DNA from: Anaerolineae bacterium
GTDB taxonomy: Bacteria > Chloroflexota > Anaerolineae > Aggregatilineales > Phototrophicaceae
Length of the DNA: 64,000 nt
Direction of reading: 5' to 3'
Assembly (NCBI GenBank): GCA_022825675.1
Contig: JAJDWK010000004.1
Location: 30,301-94,300, forward strand
Each line of letters starts with the position of its first letter. The stretch's first letter is position 1. Made by a program: the position numbers and the translations under genes. Under the pieces are notes generated by a model that searched no databases, had not been told where the DNA came from, and saw only the letters and a program-made list of their open reading frames with translations. This document shows positions 52,392 through 61,257 of this stretch, one piece after another.

Positions 52392-52498
52392 TGATATGCC
52401 GGGCAAACTCAGTAGTTGCAATGAAACCGCGCCACCAATCAGGCGCGGACATTTGCGCCTGCCAGCCAGGCGCGTAATCCAATCAATGGGAGTACTCC

Positions 52499-54748
52499 AT
52501 GAGCTTAGACATTCGTGAATACCGCTGCCAAGTGGCGGGCAAAGACATCATCATCGAAACCGGACGCCTTGCCCAGCAAGCCGGCGGCGCAGTAACCGTG
52601 CGCATGGGCGATACCATGCTTTTCTGTTCGGCGACTATGGGCTCGCCGCGCCCGGGCTTGGATTTCTTCCCGCTCAGCGTCGATTATGAAGAAAAAATGT
52701 ATGCTGGCGGGCGCGTTCCCGGCGGCTTCTTCCGCCGTGAGGGACGCCCGTCCGAAGGCGCGATTCTCACCTCCCGCGTCATCGACCGTACTTTGCGCCC
52801 GCTCTTCCCCAAGAATATGCGCAATGATGTGCAAGTCATCTTGATTTCCCTCTCCCACGACCAGGAACATCATGTGGATATGCTCGGCATCATCGCCGCC
52901 AGCACCGCGCTGATGATCTCCGACATTCCTTGGGATGGTCCTGTCGCTGGCGCCCGCATCGGCTATATTGACGGCGAGCTGCGGGTAAACCCCACTTACA
53001 GCGAGATGAAGAGCAGCACGCTTGACCTGCGCGTCTCCAGCACTGCTGACGCCATCAACATGGTCGAATGCAATGCCGATCAAGTGAGCGAAGAGATTAT
53101 GCTCGAAGCGCTCTTTATGGCGCAGGAAACTGTGCAGGGTCTCATCAGCTTGCAAAAGCGCATTCGTGAAGAAATCGGCAAAGAGAAAAAAGCGCCCGCC
53201 GTCGATGATATCGCGCCTGAGCTGCTCGCCGAAGTCCGCAGCCGGACCGAAAAGCCACTGCAAGACATCATGGACACTTATGTCGACCGCAATGCCCGCC
53301 GCGCCCCGCTGAGCGAGCTGAAGGCGGGGCTGCTGGGAGACTTCACGCAGCGTAATGCCGCGGCGGATGCGGCTGAGCAAGTCAGCCTCAAGCATGTCGA
53401 GCGCGCCTATGACGATGTGATGAAAAAAGTTGTGCGCGGGCGCATCATCAACGAGGGCATCCGCCCCGATGGCCGCGATTACAGTTCCTTGCGCGCCCTG
53501 GCGGCTGATGTCGGCTTGGTACCGCGCGTACATGGCTCGGGCATGTTCCTGCGCGGCGAAACCCAAGTGCTGACCATCGCCACCCTCGGCACCCCGCGGG
53601 AAGCGCAATTCCTCGATGGCTTAAGCCCCGAAGACGACAAACGGTATATGCACCACTACAACTTCCCGCCCTACAGCACCGGCGAGACCTATCCCCTGCG
53701 CGGTCCGCGCCGCCGTGAAATCGGGCATGGCGCTTTGGCGGAAAAGGCTTTGCTTTCCATGATTCCACCGGAAGAGGAATTCCCCTATGTTCTGCGCCTC
53801 GTCAGCGAGGTGATGAGCTCCAACGGCAGCACTTCAATGGCAAGCGTCTGCGGCAGCACACTCGCGCTGATGGATGCTGGCGTGCCTATCAAGAACCCGG
53901 TCGGCGGCATCGCCATGGGTTTGATAAAGGAAGGCGATAAAGTCGCTGTTTTGACCGACATCCAGGGCATGGAAGATCACCTGGGCGATATGGACTTCAA
54001 AGTGGCGGGCACTGTCGCAGGCATCACGGCGCTGCAGATGGACATCAAGATTGCCGGCGTCACCCGCGATACCATGCGTCAGGCGCTGGCGCAAGCCAAG
54101 GAGGCGCGCCTGCAAATCCTCGAGGTGATGGCGGAAGCCATTGCCCAGCCGCGCGGCAGCCTCAGCGATTTTGCTCCGCGCATGGAGTCCATCAAGATTT
54201 CGGTCGAGAAGATTGGCGCTGTGATTGGTCCTGGCGGCAAAAATGTGCGCGCCTTGCAAGACGAGCACACTGTCAAAGTTGACATCCAAGAGGATGGACT
54301 GGTCTATGTCGCTGGCGAATCCGGCGCTGAAGTCATGCGCGCGCTGGAGAAGATCAAGGCGATGGTGGAAGACCCGGAAATCGGTCAAATTTATACGGGG
54401 CGCGTTACCCGCACCGAAAATTATGGCGCTTTTGTCGAGTTCCTCCCCGGCACCGAAGGCATGGTGCATGTCTCACAACTGGCGGATTATCATGTGAAAA
54501 GCGTCGAAGACGAAGTCAGCGTTGGCGACGAAATCATGGTGATGGTCATCAACATCGATGGCACGGGGCGCGTCCGCCTCAGCCGCCAGGCGGTTTTGGA
54601 AGGCTGGGATGCCGAAGAAGCCATGCGCCGCGATGCGGCTGGCAGCCGTGGCGGCGGGCGGCGTGGCGGTGGCGACCGCCGTGGTCCGCGCCGTGATGGC
54701 GGCGGACGGCGTAGCGGTGGTGGCGATCGGCGCCGTTCCCGCGATTGA
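52499..54748 (+). CDS. pnp: Polynucleotide phosphorylase
   Basis: A 749-aa phosphorolytic 3'-5' exoribonuclease of the RNA degradosome. It has two RNase PH domains (the first with [19 protein letters not shown], the second with [20 protein letters not shown] and the catalytic region [20 protein letters not shown]) joined by a helical domain. A KH domain ([19 protein letters not shown]) and an S1 domain ([21 protein letters not shown]) follow. The last 37 residues form an RGG/RRD tail, an RNA-binding extension beyond the usual end. ATG 52499 lies 236 bases past rpsO. Confidence 0.97.
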   Translation: MSLDIREYRCQVAGKDIIIETGRLAQQAGGAVTVRMGDTMLFCSATMGSPRPGLDFFPLSVDYEEKMYAGGRVPGGFFRREGRPSEGAILTSRVIDRTLRPLFPKNMRNDVQVILISLSHDQEHHVDMLGIIAASTALMISDIPWDGPVAGARIGYIDGELRVNPTYSEMKSSTLDLRVSSTADAINMVECNADQVSEEIMLEALFMAQETVQGLISLQKRIREEIGKEKKAPAVDDIAPELLAEVRSRTEKPLQDIMDTYVDRNARRAPLSELKAGLLGDFTQRNAAADAAEQVSLKHVERAYDDVMKKVVRGRIINEGIRPDGRDYSSLRALAADVGLVPRVHGSGMFLRGETQVLTIATLGTPREAQFLDGLSPEDDKRYMHHYNFPPYSTGETYPLRGPRRREIGHGALAEKALLSMIPPEEEFPYVLRLVSEVMSSNGSTSMASVCGSTLALMDAGVPIKNPVGGIAMGLIKEGDKVAVLTDIQGMEDHLGDMDFKVAGTVAGITALQMDIKIAGVTRDTMRQALAQAKEARLQILEVMAEAIAQPRGSLSDFAPRMESIKISVEKIGAVIGPGGKNVRALQDEHTVKVDIQEDGLVYVAGESGAEVMRALEKIKAMVEDPEIGQIYTGRVTRTENYGAFVEFLPGTEGMVHVSQLADYHVKSVEDEVSVGDEIMVMVINIDGTGRVRLSRQAVLEGWDAEEAMRRDAAGSRGGGRRGGGDRRGPRRDGGGRRSGGGDRRRSRD

Positions 54749-54755
54749 GCCGAGC

Positions 54756-54947
54756 ATGCAAAACAATCATGGCGATTCCCCAAGCAATGCCCTCGCCGAA
54801 AGCGAGAATTTCCTCGTTTGGGAAGTGCAGGCGCCCGATGGCGAAATAACCTACCATGTAGAGCTGGGCGCGGTGACGCTGCATTTTTTCCGCGAAGAAT
54901 GGCATGAGTTCCTGCAGCTCATCAAAGTTGCCGCGAGCAATACTTGA
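54756..54947 (+). CDS. Small hypothetical protein (63 aa) coupled to the next gene
   Basis: No family is recognised. The protein reads as a small beta-rich fold (FLVWEVQAPDGEITYHVE, then LGAVTLHFFREEWHEFLQLI) with no membrane segment. It starts eight bases after the pnp stop, and its TGA shares a base with the ATG of the following gene (TGATG), a typical coupled start, which supports translation. It may be an accessory of the RNA-related genes around it. Confidence 0.55.
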   Translation: MQNNHGDSPSNALAESENFLVWEVQAPDGEITYHVELGAVTLHFFREEWHEFLQLIKVAASNT

Positions 54948-55774
54948 TGCGAGCCGCCCAGCTCGAGCGGCATTTTGTCGCGGTGATGGCGAAGCACCTG
55001 CCGCCCAGCCCATCCCGCCTTGAGCTGCTCGACCTGGGCGGACGGGCGGGCGCGCATCTCTCCCGCCTGCGTCAAGACCTCGCCATCCGCCCGCTTTCCC
55101 GCCAGCAAATGCTGATGCCGGGCATCCAAGCGGGCTCGATTGACGCCATCACCGCCTTAAACCAGCCAGTGGACAAAGCCTTGCTGGCGGCGGCAGTACC
55201 GGCGCTGCGCCCGGGCGGGCGCTTCATCGCCGTGCACAGCAGCGGTACCGTCAATCAAGCGCAACCGCGATTGCTGCGGGAATGCGGCTTTGTGCGCATT
55301 CTCGTCGAGCCAGCGCTGGATGATATCGGCGTATTGCTGCGCGGCGAAAAAGCGCATGCCACCGCGGATACCGTAAAGCGCATCCGCGCCACCGCCGATA
55401 GGGATGTGCTACAGACTGCGCTCACGGGCTTCAAAGGGCGCTACCTGCACCTGCTTATCCAGCAGCGCCCCAACAAACCCGCCTGGAAATTGGACCCAGC
55501 CGAAACTGTGACCTGGCGCGCCGCCGCCGTTCAAAGCCTGGGAAAACCAGCCCTGCTCGCGTTCAGCAGTTTGCCCAAGGCGGTCGCCTTCCTGCAGCGG
55601 GCAGTCCTGGCGGATGGTATCCGCGATATCAACAAGATTGGCAAATTCAGCCGCAGTACCGCGCGAACATGGGATTGGGAGTCGGTCTTGAATCCCACGC
55701 TCGAGTCCATCGCTGGCGAAGCGCTGACCCTGCTCCCGATTGACCCCGCGACCGCCGAAGCGCCCGACGAATAA
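54947..55774 (+). CDS. Degenerate methyltransferase-fold protein
   Basis: A 275-aa protein with a shortened Rossmann-like N-terminal half. ELLDLGGRAGAHLSRL occupies the place of SAM motif I and PALRPGGRFIAVHSSG that of the strand-5 region, as in class I methyltransferases, but the acidic motif II and the catalytic motif IV are not clear. The C-terminal half (TVKRIRATADRDVLQTAL onwards) is unrecognised. It may bind SAM or RNA without catalysis. It is coupled to the 63-aa gene and lies 11 bases before the THUMP-like methyltransferase. Confidence 0.55.
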   Translation: MRAAQLERHFVAVMAKHLPPSPSRLELLDLGGRAGAHLSRLRQDLAIRPLSRQQMLMPGIQAGSIDAITALNQPVDKALLAAAVPALRPGGRFIAVHSSGTVNQAQPRLLRECGFVRILVEPALDDIGVLLRGEKAHATADTVKRIRATADRDVLQTALTGFKGRYLHLLIQQRPNKPAWKLDPAETVTWRAAAVQSLGKPALLAFSSLPKAVAFLQRAVLADGIRDINKIGKFSRSTARTWDWESVLNPTLESIAGEALTLLPIDPATAEAPDE

Positions 55775-55785
55775 AGGCGCTTGCC

Positions 55786-56964
55786 ATGAGCTTGAGCCTG
55801 GCGGATATCGACTTCCTCCGCAGCGATCGCGCCGCGGGCTTTCTCGCCAGGTATGCCGAGTGCAATCTTGCGCCCGCCAACACTTTGCCGCTGCTGATGC
55901 GGCTGCGCAAAGAGCTTGATCAGCGTCAAGCCAGCGCCATCCTCAGCACATTGCGGCTGCGCCAGCGCGCGGAAGCGAAGTTCCCGCGTCAGGCTGCGCT
56001 TATGCTGTTCACAGAAGCGGGATTGCAGCAAGCCAGCGGTCCGCTCGCCCGCGCCTATCGCGCGCGCCTGCTGTCGGCGCGGTCTCTGCTCGATTGCTGC
56101 TGCGGGCTGGGCGCGGACAGCCTCGCCTTTGCCGAAAATGGGCTCACCGTGCTGGGATTGGATCTGGACCCCGTTTGCATCGCCATCGCCCGCCACAATG
56201 CCGAAGCGCTGCAGCTCGCAGCGGACTTTCAAGTCGCTGATGTGCGTCAGCCGCTTCCCGCCGGCTACGACTGCATCTTCTTTGATCCAGCGCGCCGGGA
56301 TGAACAGGGCAGGCGTCTGCATCATGTCGAGCGCTATCAGCCGCCGCTGTCCTGCCTGCGAAGCTGGCAAGCGGGGCAGATTGTCGTCAAGCTCTCGCCC
56401 GCTGTCGACTTGCGCCAGCTCACGGAATACGGCGGCGCTGTCGAATTTATCTCAGTGGCGGGGCGCTTGACCGAGGCGCTGCTGTGGCTGGGGCAGCCAG
56501 CGGTGCCGCCATTCGCGACCAAGCTGACGGCGGACGGCGCTTTGCACTATCGCCCTGAAAAGCGCCCCGCGGCGGCGCTGTCCGAACCGCGGGCTTGGCT
56601 CTTCGAGCCAGACCCGGCGATACTGCGTGCCCGCCTGGTGCAAAACCTGGCGCATGACCTCAACGCCGCTATGCTCGATCCCACCATTGCCTACCTGACC
56701 GCGGACAGCGCCAGCGACAGCCCCTGGGGGCGCTATTGGCGGATTATCGATTGGATGCCCTTCCAGCTGAAGCGGCTGCGGCGCTATTTGCAGGCGCATA
56801 ATGTGGGCAGAGTTACCGTCAAGAAGCGCGGCTTCGCGATGCTGCCAGAAGAACTCAGCGCGCGCCTGCGCCTCAAAGGCGGCGGCGAATCGCGGATTTT
56901 GGCGCTGACACTCTGCCGCGGCAAGCCTATTGTCATCATTTGCGAAGATCGCGGATTTGGGTAA
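55786..56964 (+). CDS. SAM methyltransferase with THUMP-like domain
   Basis: A 392-aa nucleic-acid-type methyltransferase. An N-terminal helical region (LPLLMRLRKELDQRQASAIL) precedes the SAM fold: motif I is LDCCCGLGADSLAFAENGL, motif II LGLDLDPVCIAIARHN, and the catalytic motif IV is IFFDPARRD, the DPAR replacing NPPY. A C-terminal THUMP-like domain follows (YLQAHNVGRVTVKKRGFAML), where RNA would bind. These enzymes resemble RNA base methyltransferases; the target is unknown. The gene is near-adjacent to pnp and r-protein genes, in keeping with an RNA role. Confidence 0.82.
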   Translation: MSLSLADIDFLRSDRAAGFLARYAECNLAPANTLPLLMRLRKELDQRQASAILSTLRLRQRAEAKFPRQAALMLFTEAGLQQASGPLARAYRARLLSARSLLDCCCGLGADSLAFAENGLTVLGLDLDPVCIAIARHNAEALQLAADFQVADVRQPLPAGYDCIFFDPARRDEQGRRLHHVERYQPPLSCLRSWQAGQIVVKLSPAVDLRQLTEYGGAVEFISVAGRLTEALLWLGQPAVPPFATKLTADGALHYRPEKRPAAALSEPRAWLFEPDPAILRARLVQNLAHDLNAAMLDPTIAYLTADSASDSPWGRYWRIIDWMPFQLKRLRRYLQAHNVGRVTVKKRGFAMLPEELSARLRLKGGGESRILALTLCRGKPIVIICEDRGFG

Positions 56965-57026
56965 ATCGAACATATCCTCTACAATACAGGCTGATTTTGG
57001 AATGCCCTGCGCAAAGGATGTCCCCC

Positions 57027-57557
57027 GTGCTGATGAGACCGCAAGGATCGCGGCAGCCCCGGCTGATAAGCTGGGACGAAGTCGACCAACTTATCGACAG
57101 CCTCGTGCCCCGCATACAGCAACTGGGTCCAATCGGCGCGATGGTCATGATTACCCGAGGCGGTGTGATACCCGGGGGCTTGCTGGCAGAAATCCTCAGC
57201 ATTCGCCACCTGCTGACGGCATCGGTAGATTTTGTCGCAACCGAGCGCTCTAACATGATGGCTTGGCCCAGCTTCCTGCAATTTCCCGACCCGGATTTGC
57301 TGCGCGGACGGCGCGCGCTTGTGGTCGATGATGTCTGGGGCAGCGGACGCACCAGCATCGCCGTGCGCGAACGGGTCAATGCCGCTGGCGGCATACCCAT
57401 CAATTGCGTTTTGCACTTCGACCCCTATCGCACCATGTTCTCCACAATCAAACCGGAGCTTTATGGCGATGTTACCGATGCCTATGTCGTCTACCCCTGG
57501 GAAATCGACCGCGGCTTCCATGGGCAGGGTTTTAGCGCGAGCCAGCCAAATATCTAA
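57027..57557 (+). CDS. Phosphoribosyltransferase (xanthine/hypoxanthine PRT-like)
   Basis: A 176-aa type I PRT-fold protein. The PRPP motif is ALVVDDVWGSGRTS near residue 99. The hood and first strand (IGAMVMITRGGVIPGGLLAEIL) match archaeal- and XPRT-like members. The C-terminal region ends AYVVYPWEIDRGFHG, like GPT-type xanthine phosphoribosyltransferases with the aromatic-Pro-Trp base loop. It would salvage a purine base. The start is uncertain: GTG 57027 sits nine bases from AAAGG; ATGs at 57018 and 57033 are alternatives. A TACAAT at 56980-56985 may be its -10. Confidence 0.75.
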   Translation: MLMRPQGSRQPRLISWDEVDQLIDSLVPRIQQLGPIGAMVMITRGGVIPGGLLAEILSIRHLLTASVDFVATERSNMMAWPSFLQFPDPDLLRGRRALVVDDVWGSGRTSIAVRERVNAAGGIPINCVLHFDPYRTMFSTIKPELYGDVTDAYVVYPWEIDRGFHGQGFSASQPNI

Positions 57558-57867
57558 GGGACCTCGCCCGCGCAATCAGCCAAGTTGTTTATGCTGTTCG
57601 TCAAACAATGCGCTATACTAAAGTCGGAGAGTGTCGCAATCGGCAGGGCAATATCACAAGCAGCGGAAAATATGCGCCGAAGTATGAGCATATTCTCCCC
57701 CGTTAGCCTATACTTAGTAAAGAGTATCCGTTCGCGAAGCGAGTATGGTATAGTCAAGAGGCTGGTTGGGGGCTTTCCCCGCAGCTTTGACGCCGAGGCA
57801 AGCGCTTCTCGCCCAGCGGATGGCGGCGCAATGTAGACCTGCTCAAGCAGGAGGCATGTTAAACCCT

Positions 57868-59037
57868 ATGAGTGAAGAGCAAGAACCGATCCAAAACGCT
57901 GAAGAAAATGTCGAAGCGGAAGAAAACTTCGCGCAGATGCTCGCTTCGTCTTTCGATTTCTCCTATTCGCCACCTCGTCGCGGGGAAATCCGCGAAGCCA
58001 CAATCCTGCAAATCGACGAACGCGAGATAATTGTCGATCTGGGGGCAAAGCAGGACGGCATCGTGCCGTCGCAAGATTTGGAACGCATGGAAGCGGGCTT
58101 CCGTGAAAGTCTGGAAGCGGGCGCTAATGTGCCAGTCTATGTCATCAACCCGCGTGACCAGAATGACAACTTGATTGTCTCCATCAACATGGGGCTGCAG
58201 CGCTATGATTGGGAGAATGCGCGCGAGCTTTTGTCGTCGCAATCGGCTGTGGATGTCAAAGTCAGCGGCTTCAACAAAGGCGGCGCCCTCGTCCGCTGGA
58301 AGCGGCTCGAAGGCTTCATCCCCAGTTCTCACCTGGTCTCGACAAACCTGCGGCTGGAACGGCGGGAGGCGATGCTAGAGCTGACTGGCAAGACGCTCGG
58401 CGTCAAAGTCATTGAAGTCGATCAAGACCGGCGGCGGCTCATCTTTAGCGAGCGCGAGGCGCAAAAAGAATGGCGCGCCCGTCAAAAAGCCAAGCTGCTG
58501 GCGGAGCTCAAAGTTGGTGATGTTGTGGATGGCGTTGTAACCGGCTTGCGCGATTTTGGCGCTTTTGTCAATATCGGCGGCGCTGATGGCTTGATTCATG
58601 TCAGCGAGCTCGCTTGGCACCGCGTCGATCATCCGCGCGATATCCTGCATATCGGCGAAGAAATCAAAGTCTATGTGCTCAACCTCGACCGGCAGACGAA
58701 TCGCATCGCCCTCAGCCGCAAGCGCTTGCTGAGCGACCCTTGGGACGACGCGCAATACCGCTATCACGAAGGGCAGCTTGTCGAAGGGTATGTCACCAAT
58801 GTTGTCGATTTTGGCGCTTTCGTCGCCCTTGAAGACGGTTTGGAGGGCTTGCTTCACCTCAGCGAAATGGGCGATGGCGCCCTCAAAGAACCGCACTCCT
58901 ATGTGAAGAAGGGTGACAACCTCTCGCTGCGCATTAGCCACATGGAGCCTGAGAAACGCCGTGTCGGCTTCACCCAGCGCTGGGGCACGGAATTGGGCAG
59001 CGAGAAGGCTCCCGCGGACAGCAAACGCGGCGGCTAA
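57868..59037 (+). CDS. rpsA: S1-repeat RNA-binding protein (ribosomal S1-like), first copy
   Basis: A 389-aa protein with an acidic N-terminal tail (SEEQEPIQNAEENVEAEENF) and four S1 OB-fold repeats. Landmarks are DERGEIREATILQID-like start of repeat 1, VSGFNKGGALVRWKRLEGFIP in repeat 2, VTGLRDFGAFVNIGGADGLI in repeat 3 and VTNVVDFGAFVALEDGLEGL in repeat 4. This is the short, four-repeat S1 form. GGAGG at 57850-57854 is 13 bases from the ATG at 57868 and one base from the ATG at 57856, so the start is uncertain. The 310-base upstream region (57558-57867) holds ATACT...AGTAT and TTCGCGAA palindromes and no clear gene. Confidence 0.85.
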   Translation: MSEEQEPIQNAEENVEAEENFAQMLASSFDFSYSPPRRGEIREATILQIDEREIIVDLGAKQDGIVPSQDLERMEAGFRESLEAGANVPVYVINPRDQNDNLIVSINMGLQRYDWENARELLSSQSAVDVKVSGFNKGGALVRWKRLEGFIPSSHLVSTNLRLERREAMLELTGKTLGVKVIEVDQDRRRLIFSEREAQKEWRARQKAKLLAELKVGDVVDGVVTGLRDFGAFVNIGGADGLIHVSELAWHRVDHPRDILHIGEEIKVYVLNLDRQTNRIALSRKRLLSDPWDDAQYRYHEGQLVEGYVTNVVDFGAFVALEDGLEGLLHLSEMGDGALKEPHSYVKKGDNLSLRISHMEPEKRRVGFTQRWGTELGSEKAPADSKRGG

Positions 59038-59109
59038 GGCAAGCCGGAACTGCGCTCAGCCTGGAAATTCAGCCTTATCAGATAATGGGCGGCAGCGACA
59101 GCCGCCTCC

Positions 59110-59134
59110 AACTGCCGCGATTTGGCGGCAGTTT
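59110..59134 (+). terminator. Terminator between the two S1 genes
   Basis: A nine-pair stem, AACTGCCGC / GCGGCAGTT, with a six-base loop, followed by TTCC. A second GGCGGC / GCCGCC hairpin lies just before it at 59088-59106. Together they should separate the first S1 gene from the promoter downstream. Confidence 0.5.
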
Positions 59135-59150
59135 CCGCTTCAAGGCTGTG

Positions 59151-59179
59151 TTGACAAGCTATAGCGCCGTCTGTATAAT
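59151..59179 (+). promoter_or_regulatory. Perfect consensus promoter of the second S1 gene
   Basis: TTGACA (59151-59156), a 17-base spacer and TATAAT (59174-59179), a full match to the sigma70 consensus. Transcription should begin near 59186, leaving about 225 bases of leader. Confidence 0.8.
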
Positions 59180-59185
59180 CCGCTG

Positions 59186-59410
59186 CGGTTTTCGGCCGGT
59201 CGAATAGTTCATTACGCCAAGCATTCACAAAGGAATTGGGGGGACCGCGCCTGTTCAGCTTTGTCTGAAACCGGGCGGTATAAAGGCGAGACCTCCCTGC
59301 TTCGCGGCGCATAACGCATCAATTGGCACGGTTGCTGAGTCGAACACAGGCGGCGCGGGCATCTGCCCGCGCTCAGGTACAGTATTCAATCGTTCAAAAG
59401 AGAGAAGAAC
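59186..59410 (+). promoter_or_regulatory. Structured 5' leader of the second S1 gene
   Basis: No gene is visible. Two strong hairpins can be drawn. The first is nested: ACCGC (59245-59249) with GCGGT (59276-59280), and inside it TTCAG (59255-59259) with CTGAA (59266-59270). The second is a perfect nine-pair stem GCGCGGGCA / TGCCCGCGC at 59353-59372 with a two-base loop. It probably acts in autoregulation of the S1-like protein; it matches no riboswitch I recognise. Confidence 0.5.
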
Positions 59411-60658
59411 ATGCAAACAGAAGCGCTACTTCAAGAGCCAGCCGAGGAAATGGATTTCGCGGCGCTGCTGGAAGAATCCTGGGAGGGCAGCCAAATCGAG
59501 CGCGGTGATATCGTCAGTGGCACCGTGCTTTCGATAGATGGCCAAGGGCTGATGGTGGACATCGGCTGGAAGCAAGATGGCATCGTAACTCGCGGCGATA
59601 TCGAACGCATGGGCATGAGCACCGGCGATTTCGAGGTGAATGCCGCGATTGATGTCGCTGTTGTCAACTTAAACGACAGCGACGGCAATCTGATTTTGTC
59701 CGCCTCCCAGGCGCGGCAAAATGAAGATTGGAAGCGCGCCGAAACGATGATGAACGAAGAATCCCTGTGGGCTGGCGAAATTACCGATTCCAACAAAGGC
59801 GGCGTGATTGTCGCCTTTGGGCATCTGCGCGGCTTCGTGCCCGCCAGCCATGTGTTGGGATTGCCGCGCGGCATGAAAGAAGAAGAGCGCATCGCGCATT
59901 TGCAGAATATGGCGGGGCAAGAAATCAATGTGAAGGTCATCGAAGTCAATCGCAAGCGGCGCCGCCTCGTCTTCAGCCAGTTGGAAGCCGAGCGGGAAAG
60001 CCGCGCCGCGCGCAAGGAAGCGCTGCTGCGGGAGCTCGCCGAAGGCACAGCGCGCAAGGGCATCGTCAGCGGCTTGTGTGATTTTGGCGCTTTTGTCGAT
60101 CTCGGCGGCGCGGATGGGCTGATTCATATTTCCGAGTTGGCTTGGCGCCGCGTGCGACACCCCAGCCAAGTCCTTTCTGTTGGCGACGAAGTTGAAGTCT
60201 ATGTCTTGAAACTGGATGCCGCTGGCAAACGGATCGGCTTGAGCCTGAAGCGGCTGCAGCCCAACCCGTGGACGCTTGTCGATGATATGTATCATGTGGG
60301 GCAGTTGGTCGAAGGCGTCATCAGCCGCCTGGAAACTTTCGGCGCTTTTATCAGCATGGAGCCGGGCATTGAAGCGCTGCTGCATGTCAGCCAAATGTCC
60401 AGCAACCCGCAGGACAACCCGCAGCGGCATCTCTATGAAGGGCAAAAGCTGTTGATGCGCATCGTCAGCATCGAGTCGGGGCGGCAGCGCCTGGGCTTGA
60501 GCCTCACGGAAGTTACGCCGGCGGAAAAAGCGCAATGGGAAGAGCGGCAGCTTGAATTGGTCGCCGCCGCCGCCCAAGCCGCCCAGCTCAAAGTGGAAGC
60601 GCAGGAAAACGGCGCGGCTGAAGCTGCTGAAGCGGCTTTGCCCGCAGAATCAACCTAG
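59411..60658 (+). CDS. S1-repeat RNA-binding protein (ribosomal S1-like), second copy
   Basis: A 415-aa paralogue of the preceding S1 gene, again with an acidic N-terminus and four S1 repeats: VSGTVLSIDGQGLMVDIGWK, then ITDSNKGGVIVAFGHLRGFV, VSGLCDFGAFVDLGGADGLI and VISRLETFGAFISMEPGIEAL. It adds a 45-residue Ala/Glu-rich tail. Repeats 3 are closest between the two copies. S1 binds mRNA leaders and helps initiation; the copies may divide this work. It has its own very strong promoter and long leader, unlike the first copy. Confidence 0.85.
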   Translation: MQTEALLQEPAEEMDFAALLEESWEGSQIERGDIVSGTVLSIDGQGLMVDIGWKQDGIVTRGDIERMGMSTGDFEVNAAIDVAVVNLNDSDGNLILSASQARQNEDWKRAETMMNEESLWAGEITDSNKGGVIVAFGHLRGFVPASHVLGLPRGMKEEERIAHLQNMAGQEINVKVIEVNRKRRRLVFSQLEAERESRAARKEALLRELAEGTARKGIVSGLCDFGAFVDLGGADGLIHISELAWRRVRHPSQVLSVGDEVEVYVLKLDAAGKRIGLSLKRLQPNPWTLVDDMYHVGQLVEGVISRLETFGAFISMEPGIEALLHVSQMSSNPQDNPQRHLYEGQKLLMRIVSIESGRQRLGLSLTEVTPAEKAQWEERQLELVAAAAQAAQLKVEAQENGAAEAAEAALPAEST

Positions 60659-60742
60659 CCATAGCGCGCCTTTATCGCTATACTCAAGAACCTGTTGCGG
60701 CAGGGGAGACGGCAGACTATCACAGAAGGTGGTGACGAGAGC

Positions 60743-60934
60743 ATGGCTTCAGTCAGACTAAAACCAGGCGAGAGCCAAGAGCAACTGTTGCGCCGCTTCC
60801 GCAAGCGCGTGACCAATGCCGGTATTTTGAGCACGGTGCGGCGCAAGCGCTGGCATATTTCCAAGAGCGAGCTGCGGCGGATCGAAAAGAAAAAAGCCAT
60901 CCGCCGCTCGCGCCGGCGTCAGCGCTCGAATTAA
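60743..60934 (+). CDS. rpsU: 30S ribosomal protein S21
   Basis: A 63-aa, strongly basic protein. The pattern [20 protein letters not shown] followed by [20 protein letters not shown] and a [11 protein letters not shown] tail is typical of bS21. S21 helps base-pairing of the 16S 3' end with mRNA. The ATG at 60743 follows GGTGGTGACGAGAGC. A TATACT at 60679-60684 could be its own -10. It sits just before infA, another initiation factor gene. Confidence 0.93.
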   Translation: MASVRLKPGESQEQLLRRFRKRVTNAGILSTVRRKRWHISKSELRRIEKKKAIRRSRRRQRSN

Positions 60935-60980
60935 CTCGGCGCTGGCGCGGCAAGCTATGGGTGCAAGCAGCGGCGGCATC

Positions 60981-60989
60981 TGTTACAAT
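60981..60989 (+). promoter_or_regulatory. infA: Extended -10 promoter of infA
   Basis: TGTTACAAT, an extended -10 without a good -35, 32 bases before the infA ATG. Its form matches the elements before rpsO and the GT2 gene. Confidence 0.45.
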
Positions 60990-61020
60990 CAGCGCTCAAA
61001 CGGGTTCTATTAGGAGGCGC

Positions 61021-61257
61021 ATGGCTAAGAAAGAAGAAAAGATAGAAGTAGAAGGCACTGTGATTGAGGCGCTGCCCAATACCCAGTTCCGCGTGAAGCT
61101 GGAAAACGGGCATCAAGTCCTCGCATATTTGTCAGGCAAGATGCGAAAATTCTATATCCGAATTTTGTTGGGCGATCGTGTAAAAGTGGAGATGAGCCCC
61201 TACGACTTGACACGCGGGCGCATCATTTATCGCCACAAAGAAAGCGTTCGTTCTTAA
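61021..61257 (+). CDS. infA: Translation initiation factor IF-1
   Basis: A 78-aa OB-fold protein that blocks the ribosomal A site during initiation. The signature [21 protein letters not shown], then [20 protein letters not shown] and [16 protein letters not shown] is complete; lengths are normal. TAGGAGGCGC gives a strong ribosome site. It follows rpsU and ends overlapping the convergent menG gene. It lies outside the usual rpmJ-rpsM cluster. Confidence 0.96.
   Translation: MAKKEEKIEVEGTVIEALPNTQFRVKLENGHQVLAYLSGKMRKFYIRILLGDRVKVEMSPYDLTRGRIIYRHKESVRS

Noticed and set aside
57558..57867. Strong promoter before the first S1 gene
   Set aside because: TATACT hexamers at 57611 and 57708 and TATAGT at 57748 have no acceptable -35 at 16-18 bases, so none was listed.
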